DNA of 5,115 nt from Desulfobacterales bacterium (GTDB lineage Bacteria > Desulfobacterota > Desulfobacteria > Desulfobacterales > JAHEIW01), in contig JAQYWI010000298.1 in the NCBI GenBank assembly GCA_030145015.1, positions 1-5,115 of the forward strand. Direction: 5' to 3'. The position numbers and the translations under genes are program-made. Below, piece after piece: positions 1-5,115 of this stretch (the stretch's first letter is position 1; the number at the start of each line of letters is the position of its first letter). The notes beneath the pieces were generated by a model, which was not told where the DNA came from, searched no databases, and saw only the letters and a list, made by a program, of their open reading frames with translations.

Positions 1-87
1 ACGAAATGCAGCACAACGAAGAAGTTGGGCTTTTTACGAAACCGGCAACCTTAAATTGGAAATTTTCAATGTTATACGGGAGGGAGA
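1..87 (+). other. icmF leader, possibly with the 3' end of an unidentified upstream gene
   Basis: No gene can be assigned here with confidence. The frame beginning at base 2 stays open from the window edge to a TGA at 89-91, overlapping the icmF ATG as ATGA, and would encode a C-terminal tail ending in ...NVIREGE. The frame beginning at base 3 is also open, to a TGA at 96-98. The frame beginning at base 1 stops at 52-54. Two open frames over such a short stretch are not decisive, and I recognise neither peptide. An imperfect palindrome, TTGGAAATTTTCAA at 56-69 (seven pairs if one G-T pair is allowed), could be an operator half or chance. I see no -35/-10 pair with acceptable spacing. Confidence 0.3.
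78..86 (+). promoter_or_regulatory. Ribosome binding site of icmF
   Basis: The purine run GGGAGGGAG contains GGAGG at 79-83, four bases before the ATG at 88. The spacing is slightly short but the match to the anti-Shine-Dalgarno sequence is strong. There is no other usual start codon in this frame between the in-frame stop at 52-54 and base 88, so the site confirms the start. Confidence 0.8.
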
Positions 88-3000
88 ATGAGCGTTGAAG
101 TTTACAAGCCCGAACACCATATCAGAGTTGTTACCGCTACATCACTTTTTGACGGTCATGACGCATCCATAAATATCACTCGCCGGTTACTCCAGGATAC
201 CGGCGTAGAAGTCATACATCTGGGTCATAACCGATCCGCTCAGGAAATTGTGGATGCTGCAATCCAGGAAGATGTTCAAGGAGTGGCGGTGTCAAGTTAT
301 CAGGGGGGCCATGTGGAATTCTTCAAATACATTGTGGACCTTTTGAAAGAGGCGGGTGTTTCACATATCAAGCTTTTCGGCGGCGGCGGCGGTGTCATTG
401 TACCTCACGAGATCAAAGAACTGGAAGGATACGGCGTAACCAAGATATATTCCCCCGAGGACGGCGCCAAAATGGGACTTCAGGGCATGATTAACCATAT
501 GGTTAAACTAATGGATTTTTCTACCGTCCGGAAAACGGATTTTGACATTGCCGGCCTGACCCCGGACAACAAATTCAAGGTGGCAAACCTTATTACCGCC
601 GTTGAATTGGCCAAAGAAAAACAAGACGGACATCTTGCCGCCCTTAGATCACATCTTTTAAAAAAGATCGGAAATCGGAAAACGCCGACCATCGGAATTA
701 CAGGGACCGGGGGTTCCGGAAAATCGTCTCTGACGGATGAGCTGATTTTGCGAATATTACACGACCTCAAAGATATTAAGCTGGCAATTATCAGCAGTGA
801 TCCCTCGCGGCGTAAAACCGGCGGTGCACTTTTAGGTGACCGGATACGAATGAACGCCATTGCAACCCCCAGAGTTTACATGCGCAGTCTGGCGACGCGT
901 GAATCAGGCACGGAAATTCCCCATGCATTGGCCGAAACGTTAGACGTTGTAAAAGCAGCCGGTTTTGATCTTGTTATTGCCGAAACAGCGGGTATCGGAC
1001 AGGGAGATTCAAATATTGTGGACATGGTGGATTTATCTATTTATGTCATGACCGGTGAATTCGGCGCCGCCACTCAGCTCGAAAAGATAGACATGCTCGA
1101 TTTTGCCGATCTTGTTGTTGTAAATAAATTTGAAAAAAGTGGCGGGGAAGACGCGGTGCGTGAGGTTCGCAAGCAGGTACAACGCAATCGAAAGGCATGG
1201 AACCGGTCACCCCAAGAGATGCCTGTGTATGGAACAATTGCATCCAAATTTAATGATGATGGTGTCACCGCCCTGTATCATGCGGTCATGGATGAGCTGG
1301 CTGAGAAAACAGGCACAATATTTACATCGACCTTACCCGGAATTGAAACCCGGACATCAACATCCAAAACCATCATTATCCCGCCGGAACGTACCCGTTA
1401 CCTTGCTGAAATTTCTGAAACCGTCAGATCATATCACCGGCGCACAAAAGAACAGACAGATGTTGTCCGGAAAGCCTGGCATCTCAAAGAAACCGCAACA
1501 GCCATAAGCGGTGATGATCTCCAGGGAGATACATCCGGGATTCTTTCCCGTCTTAAAACGGAAATTGAAAAAGCCGAAAAATCTTTGGATTTGGAAACCA
1601 TCCGGTTGCTTGATGACTGGGAAGAGATCAAAAAAATCTACAGCAAAGATGAACTCACATACCGTGTTAGAAACCAGGAAATCAGGGTTCCGCTTTTCAC
1701 GGAATCATTGGCGCATACCAGAATCCCGAAGATTGTTCTCCCCAAATTCAAGGATCCCGGTGAAATTTATGCATGGTTGAGGAAAGAGAATGTATCCGGC
1801 CGTTTTCCGTTTACCGCCGGTGTGTTTCCTTTAAAACGCCTTGACGAGGATCCCACCCGCATGTTTGCCGGTGAAGGTGATCCTATACGGACGAACAACA
1901 GATTCAAACTTCTTTCCGCCAACTACGAGGCAAAACGTCTCTCTACGGCCTTCGACTCTGTAACGTTATACGGATACGATCCTGATCCGCGACCCGATAT
2001 TTACGGCAAAGTCGGCAATTCGGGCGTAAGCATCTGCACCATTGACGACGTCAAGATGCTTTATGACGGATTTAATCTTTGCGCACCCAATACATCTGTT
2101 TCCATGACCATAAACGGTCCTGCACCCATAATACTTGCCATGTTTTTAAACACGGCCATCGACCAGCAGGTTGCCGCGTTTTGCAGTGAAAAAGGAAGGA
2201 AGCCAACGGAAAAAGAATACAAAGACATATGTTCCATGACTCTGCCCAATGTTCGCGGCACGATTCAGGCAGACATTCTAAAAGAGGATCAGGGGCAAAA
2301 TACCTGTATTTTTTCCATTGAATTCGCCCTGAAAATGATGGGGGATATTCAGGAATACTTCATAAAAAATAATGTCCGCAATTTCTACTCGGTTTCCATT
2401 TCAGGATATCACATTGCCGAGGCCGGCGCCAATCCCATTACACAGCTTGCCTTTACCCTTGCCAACGGCTTTACCTATGTAGAATATTATCTTTCCCGCG
2501 GCATGCCCATTGACAGCTTTGCACCCAATTTATCGTTCTTCTTTTCCAACGGCATGGATCCGGAATATACGGTTATCGGTAGGGTGGCAAGGCGCATCTG
2601 GTCCATTGCCATCAGAAATAAATACGGCGGGTCCGTCCGATCCCAGATGCTAAAATACCATGTCCAGACATCGGGACGCTCTTTACACAGCCAGGATATC
2701 CAGTTTAACGATATCCGGACAACACTCCAGGCCCTTTGCGCCATTTATGACAACTGCAACAGTCTCCACACCAACGCCTTTGATGAAGCCATTACCACCC
2801 CGAGCAACGAATCGGTCCGGCGGGCTCTGGCCATCCAGCTGATCATTAACCGTGAGTGGGGACTGGCCAAAAATGAGAATTTTAACCAGGGCAGCTTTGT
2901 TGTTGAGGAATTGACACGGCTGGTGGAAGAAGCGGTTCTTGCGGAATTCGACAGAATCGCCCAACGCGGCGGAGTACTGGGAGCCATGGAGACCGGTTAC

Positions 3001-3360
3001 CAGCGAAGCAAGATTCAGGAGGAATCGATTTATTATGAAAACCTGAAACATACGGGAAAATTTCCGATAATTGGCGTTAACACCTTCAGGGATCCTGACG
3101 CCGACATGGAGCAACTGGCCGAGTGTATTGAACTGTCCAGGGCCACCCATGCCGAAAAGGAATCACAACTCAGTCGCCTGGCTGCATTCAAGAAACAGAA
3201 TGAAAAACAAGCACCCGGGGCACTTGAACGCCTCCAGAAAGTAGCGTTGTCCGAAGGCAATATATTTGCCGAACTTATGGAAACGGTCAAGGTATGCACA
3301 CTGGGCCAAATTACCCAGGCTTTGTATGATGTGGGGGGGCAGTATCGACGCAACATGTAG
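88..3360 (+). CDS. icmF: Fused isobutyryl-CoA mutase with GTPase chaperone domain (IcmF)
   Basis: This 1090-residue cytoplasmic enzyme interconverts isobutyryl-CoA and n-butyryl-CoA by an adenosylcobalamin radical mechanism. Three domains occur in the order that defines IcmF. The B12-binding domain (about 12-145) has FDGHD with His24 as the expected lower cobalt ligand, SSYQGGH, and a five-glycine run at 98-102. The MeaI-type G-protein domain (about 200-410) has the P-loop GTGGSGKSS at 206-214, [14 protein letters not shown] at 238-251, ETAGIGQ at 299-305 and NKFE at 346-349. A helical linker leads to the methylmalonyl-CoA mutase-type barrel (about 545-1090), with [17 protein letters not shown] and SGYH (His775, the presumed equivalent of the MCM active-site His). 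Phe593 and Gln737 sit where isobutyryl-CoA mutases have Phe and Gln, and where methylmalonyl-CoA mutases have Tyr and Arg. In this family the GTPase domain gates cofactor loading and repair. The length and the C-terminus VGGQYRRNM are typical and the frame is intact. It probably heads or sits within an operon with the two downstream genes. The family is near certain; the exact acyl-CoA preference is inferred. Confidence 0.97.
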   Translation: MSVEVYKPEHHIRVVTATSLFDGHDASINITRRLLQDTGVEVIHLGHNRSAQEIVDAAIQEDVQGVAVSSYQGGHVEFFKYIVDLLKEAGVSHIKLFGGGGGVIVPHEIKELEGYGVTKIYSPEDGAKMGLQGMINHMVKLMDFSTVRKTDFDIAGLTPDNKFKVANLITAVELAKEKQDGHLAALRSHLLKKIGNRKTPTIGITGTGGSGKSSLTDELILRILHDLKDIKLAIISSDPSRRKTGGALLGDRIRMNAIATPRVYMRSLATRESGTEIPHALAETLDVVKAAGFDLVIAETAGIGQGDSNIVDMVDLSIYVMTGEFGAATQLEKIDMLDFADLVVVNKFEKSGGEDAVREVRKQVQRNRKAWNRSPQEMPVYGTIASKFNDDGVTALYHAVMDELAEKTGTIFTSTLPGIETRTSTSKTIIIPPERTRYLAEISETVRSYHRRTKEQTDVVRKAWHLKETATAISGDDLQGDTSGILSRLKTEIEKAEKSLDLETIRLLDDWEEIKKIYSKDELTYRVRNQEIRVPLFTESLAHTRIPKIVLPKFKDPGEIYAWLRKENVSGRFPFTAGVFPLKRLDEDPTRMFAGEGDPIRTNNRFKLLSANYEAKRLSTAFDSVTLYGYDPDPRPDIYGKVGNSGVSICTIDDVKMLYDGFNLCAPNTSVSMTINGPAPIILAMFLNTAIDQQVAAFCSEKGRKPTEKEYKDICSMTLPNVRGTIQADILKEDQGQNTCIFSIEFALKMMGDIQEYFIKNNVRNFYSVSISGYHIAEAGANPITQLAFTLANGFTYVEYYLSRGMPIDSFAPNLSFFFSNGMDPEYTVIGRVARRIWSIAIRNKYGGSVRSQMLKYHVQTSGRSLHSQDIQFNDIRTTLQALCAIYDNCNSLHTNAFDEAITTPSNESVRRALAIQLIINREWGLAKNENFNQGSFVVEELTRLVEEAVLAEFDRIAQRGGVLGAMETGYQRSKIQEESIYYENLKHTGKFPIIGVNTFRDPDADMEQLAECIELSRATHAEKESQLSRLAAFKKQNEKQAPGALERLQKVALSEGNIFAELMETVKVCTLGQITQALYDVGGQYRRNM

Positions 3361-3413
3361 TTTTTTAGCTAATAATTTGAAACTTGTTTAATAGAGATCG
3401 GAGGAAAAGCAAA
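3361..3413 (+). other. Short icmF-thiolase intergenic spacer
   Basis: This 53-base AT-rich spacer starts with a T6 run directly after the icmF stop codon. I find no stable GC-rich stem before the T run, so it is probably not an intrinsic terminator. The short distance and shared strand favour cotranscription of the two genes. Confidence 0.5.
3400..3404 (+). promoter_or_regulatory. Ribosome binding site deciding the thiolase start
   Basis: GGAGG lies nine bases before the ATG at 3414. It selects this ATG over an in-frame TTG at 3384. Starting at the TTG would add ten residues (MFNRDRRKSK) that do not resemble a thiolase N-terminus and would put the Shine-Dalgarno sequence inside the gene. Confidence 0.88.
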
Positions 3414-4589
3414 ATGAAACAAGCAGTGATCGTAAGTGCAGTGCGAACACCCATTGGAAACTTTAACGGTTCACTGGGAACTATTGGCGCGACCCAACTG
3501 GGAGCCGTTGTGATTGAAGCGGCGGTTGAACGGGCACACATAAGCAAGGAGGATGTGAATGAAGTGATCATGGGGATGGCTCTCCCGTGCGGCTACGGCC
3601 AAAATCCGGCCAGGCAGGCAGCGATCAAGGCGGGTATGCCCTGGGAAGTTGAATGTCTCACCGTCAATAAGGTTTGTGGTTCGGCATTAAAGTCTGTGAT
3701 GCTGGCTGCCCAGGCCATTCAGGCAGATGATGCGGACATTGTTGTCGCGGGAGGCATGGAAAGCATGAGCATGGCGCCCTATTATCTTGAAAAGGCCCGA
3801 TTTGGATATCGAATGGGTCCGGGCAACATCGAGGATCACATGATACATGACGGAATCTGGGATATTGTTAACGACTTTCATATGGGCATTACCAATGAGC
3901 TGAGTTCGGAAAAATATAATATCAGCCGCCAAGACCAGGATCATTACGCCGCCGAATCCTATGGCCGGGCCCTTGAAACCATAAGATCCGGCAGGTTCAA
4001 TAATGAAATTGTTCCGGTTAAAATCCCCCGGCGAAAAGGCGACCCTGTGCTCTTTGATCAGGATGAATGTCCCCGGGAAACCTCATTGGAAACCCTTTCA
4101 AAGATGAAGCCCGTGTTTCAAAAGAACGGAAAAGGGACCGTCGGCAATTCATCCATCGTTAGTGACGGTGCTGCAGCGGTGGTTGTAATGTCCAAAGACA
4201 GAGCAAAAGAAATGGGGTGTACCATCATAGCAACCATCGGCGCCCAGGCAGCATACGGTGTAGACTTGAAAGACCTCCTTACAGCGCCGATCTGGGCCAT
4301 CCCAAAGTGTTTAAAAAAAGAAGGGATCTCCATAGATGACGTGGACCTTTTTGAAATTAATGAAGCGTTCAGCGGTTCTACTGTGGCGGTGCTGCGGGAG
4401 CTTGGTCTGGATCATGCAAAGGTCAACGTAAACGGCGGGAGCGTTGCACTGGGCCATCCTATCGGCGCCAGCGGATGCCGGGTACTAGTTACTCTGTTAC
4501 ATGAAATGGTGCGGCAGGACAAAAAAATCGGCGTTGCTTCCTTGTGTCTTGGCGGCGGTGAAGCCGTTGCCATGGTGGTAAAACGATAA
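3414..4589 (+). CDS. thlA: Acetyl-CoA acetyltransferase (type II thiolase)
   Basis: This 391-residue cytoplasmic thiolase is predicted to catalyse reversible condensation of two acetyl-CoA to acetoacetyl-CoA, or thiolytic cleavage in the oxidative direction. The N-terminus [15 protein letters not shown] is typical. Catalytic residues are all present: nucleophile Cys88 in NKVCGSA, His348 in GHPIGASG, Cys378 in CLGGGE, and the Asn316 motif NEAF. The numbering runs almost one-to-one with the Zoogloea ramigera biosynthetic thiolase (Cys89, Asn316, His348, Cys378 from memory), and His156-Met157 of the CoA-binding loop is also kept, which favours the short-chain acetoacetyl-CoA class over long-chain FadA. 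The usual TAGNASG(L/I)ND loop is altered to [10 protein letters not shown] at 242-251, and NEAFA to NEAFSG, so preference for a substituted acyl group such as 2-methylacetoacetyl-CoA cannot be excluded. Its place between icmF and hbd supports a C4 acyl-CoA role. The start is chosen from the Shine-Dalgarno sequence and family alignment. The family is certain; the gene symbol and exact substrate are less so. Confidence 0.94.
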   Translation: MKQAVIVSAVRTPIGNFNGSLGTIGATQLGAVVIEAAVERAHISKEDVNEVIMGMALPCGYGQNPARQAAIKAGMPWEVECLTVNKVCGSALKSVMLAAQAIQADDADIVVAGGMESMSMAPYYLEKARFGYRMGPGNIEDHMIHDGIWDIVNDFHMGITNELSSEKYNISRQDQDHYAAESYGRALETIRSGRFNNEIVPVKIPRRKGDPVLFDQDECPRETSLETLSKMKPVFQKNGKGTVGNSSIVSDGAAAVVVMSKDRAKEMGCTIIATIGAQAAYGVDLKDLLTAPIWAIPKCLKKEGISIDDVDLFEINEAFSGSTVAVLRELGLDHAKVNVNGGSVALGHPIGASGCRVLVTLLHEMVRQDKKIGVASLCLGGGEAVAMVVKR

Positions 4590-4606
4590 ATGAAAAGATG
4601 TTACCG

Positions 4607-4630
4607 GTTATTTGTTATACGTTATTTGTT
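4607..4630 (+). repeat. 10-base direct repeat, two copies
   Basis: GTTATTTGTT occurs exactly at 4607-4616 and 4621-4630, separated by ATAC. The repeat is directly visible. Given the AT-rich composition it may be chance or replication slippage, and I assign no function. Confidence 0.6.
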
Positions 4631-4668
4631 TGCGAACATCCGATAAAGATTAACCGATAAGGGCGTTT

Positions 4669-4674
4669 AAGGAG
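4669..4674 (+). promoter_or_regulatory. Ribosome binding site of hbd
   Basis: AAGGAG lies six bases before the ATG at 4681, which is near-ideal spacing, and it fixes the hbd start. Confidence 0.9.
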
Positions 4675-4680
4675 ATAACT

Positions 4681-5115
4681 ATGGACATAACGACTTTCGG
4701 CGTTGTGGGCGCCGGCCAGATGGGAAACGGAATCGCACAGGTTGCCGCCATGAGCGGCCTTGAGGTGATTATGAGCGACATAAAGACCGAATTTGTCCAA
4801 CGGGGTCTTGAAAGCATCAAAAAAAATTTACAGCGCAGTGTTGACAAAACAAAAATAAACGATGAAGAGAGGGATGCGGTTTTAAATCGAATAAAAACGA
4901 CCACAGATATCAAGGAAATGTCAGCGGCCGATTTTGTGATCGAAGCGGCCACCGAGCATGAGACGATCAAGTTTCAGATATTTAGAGACCTGGATCAAGT
5001 CTGTGCCCTGCCTGTGATTCTGGCAACCAATACATCTTCCATCCCCATCGGCCGGATCGCAGCACAAACCAAACGGCCTGAAAAAATTATCGGGATGCAT
5101 TTTATGAACCCGGTG
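4681..5115 (+). CDS. hbd: 3-hydroxybutyryl-CoA dehydrogenase, N-terminal part (runs off the window)
   Basis: The first 145 codons of a cytoplasmic NAD(P)-dependent dehydrogenase that interconverts acetoacetyl-CoA and 3-hydroxybutyryl-CoA. Full-length family members have about 280-290 residues, so roughly half the gene, including the C-terminal helical dimerisation domain, lies beyond base 5115. The Rossmann fold is clear: GVVGAGQMGNGIAQ at 7-20 with the GxGxxG dinucleotide loop, and Asp33 at the end of the second strand, which usually favours NAD over NADP. Further on are VIEAATE (86-92), NTSSIPI (117-123) with the substrate-contacting serine region, and GMHFMNPV (138-145), where His140 is the expected catalytic base; its partner Glu lies just as the family would place it, downstream or near the window end. 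The separate short start (no crotonase domain ahead of it) suggests a stand-alone Hbd, though a C-terminal fusion cannot be excluded. Its position after a thiolase is the classic order for C4 acyl-CoA synthesis or oxidation. The frame is open to the edge, with no sign of damage. Confidence 0.95.
   Translation, partial: MDITTFGVVGAGQMGNGIAQVAAMSGLEVIMSDIKTEFVQRGLESIKKNLQRSVDKTKINDEERDAVLNRIKTTTDIKEMSAADFVIEAATEHETIKFQIFRDLDQVCALPVILATNTSSIPIGRIAAQTKRPEKIIGMHFMNPV

Larger units (their letters stand above)
4590..4680 (+). other. Thiolase-hbd intergenic region with short repeats
   Basis: This AT-rich 91-base spacer has no convincing gene, promoter or terminator. It contains GTTATTTGTT twice (4607-4616 and 4621-4630) and CCGATAA twice (4640-4646 and 4654-4660), both pairs with a 14-base period. 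TTACCGGTTA at 4601-4610 could pair with TAACCGATAA at 4651-4660 (nine of ten positions) across a 40-base loop. Whether this is functional is unknown. Confidence 0.4.

Noticed and set aside
70..78. TGTTATACG shared by the icmF leader and the hbd spacer (4613-4621) as a common regulatory site
   Set aside because: A nine-base match is expected many times by chance in 5 kb, and a nearly identical string occurs inside icmF coding sequence near 1966.
151..168. B12 motif reads DGHDAS rather than the textbook DxHxxG
   Set aside because: IcmF proteins usually have DGHDAA at this site, so the missing Gly is a family trait and His24 is intact.
1123..1134. GTPase base-recognition motif NKFE instead of NKxD
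   Set aside because: IcmF G domains carry NKF(D/E) followed by a further acidic residue, so this is a normal family variant as far as I recall.
1130..1780. Plus-strand open frames of 125 and 89 codons inside icmF
   Set aside because: They lie in another frame of a well-conserved gene and their translations have no recognisable family features.
2683..3150. 155-codon open frame on the minus strand inside icmF
   Set aside because: It is antisense to the highly conserved mutase domain, has no recognisable domain, and the other minus-strand frames here are the same kind of shadow.
3361..3366. T6 run after the icmF stop codon as an intrinsic terminator
   Set aside because: No stable GC-rich hairpin precedes it; the G7 run has no matching C run nearby.
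3384..3413. TTG start extending the thiolase by ten residues
   Set aside because: The extension MFNRDRRKSK encodes the Shine-Dalgarno region itself, and thiolases start at the [19 protein letters not shown] segment.
4590..4646. 18-codon open frame ([18 protein letters not shown]) starting directly after the thiolase stop codon
   Set aside because: It has no Shine-Dalgarno sequence, no run of regulatory codons as in an attenuator leader, and its length is expected by chance in a spacer.

Overview
The window holds a compact same-strand run of anaerobic acyl-CoA metabolism genes: two complete genes and one cut off by the right edge. In order they are a fused adenosylcobalamin-dependent isobutyryl-CoA mutase (icmF, 88-3360), an acetyl-CoA acetyltransferase-type thiolase (3414-4589) and the first 145 codons of a 3-hydroxybutyryl-CoA dehydrogenase (hbd, from 4681). 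Each gene has a clear Shine-Dalgarno sequence. The gaps are 53 and 91 bases and contain no convincing terminator or promoter, so an operon is likely. Positions 1-87 hold only the icmF leader and possibly the unidentified 3' end of an upstream gene.

The biochemistry fits together. IcmF interconverts isobutyryl-CoA and n-butyryl-CoA. The thiolase joins or cleaves acetyl-CoA and acetoacetyl-CoA. Hbd interconverts acetoacetyl-CoA and 3-hydroxybutyryl-CoA. With a crotonase and a butyryl-CoA dehydrogenase (neither visible here) this would form a route between branched C4 acids (isobutyrate, valine breakdown) and acetyl-CoA through the linear C4 pathway, in either direction.

The organism is a bacterium with moderate GC content. 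The sequence style and the cobalamin mutase next to C4 beta-oxidation genes suggest an anaerobic, fatty-acid-metabolising member of the Desulfobacterota (sulfate reducer or syntroph). This assignment is an inference from protein style, and there is no rRNA or taxon marker in the window.

No mobile element, CRISPR array, tRNA, rRNA or defence gene is visible, and I do not see evidence for an undescribed system. The points most worth a second look are the IcmF specificity residues, several substitutions in the acyl-pocket loop of the thiolase, and small paired repeats with a 14-base period in the thiolase-hbd gap.
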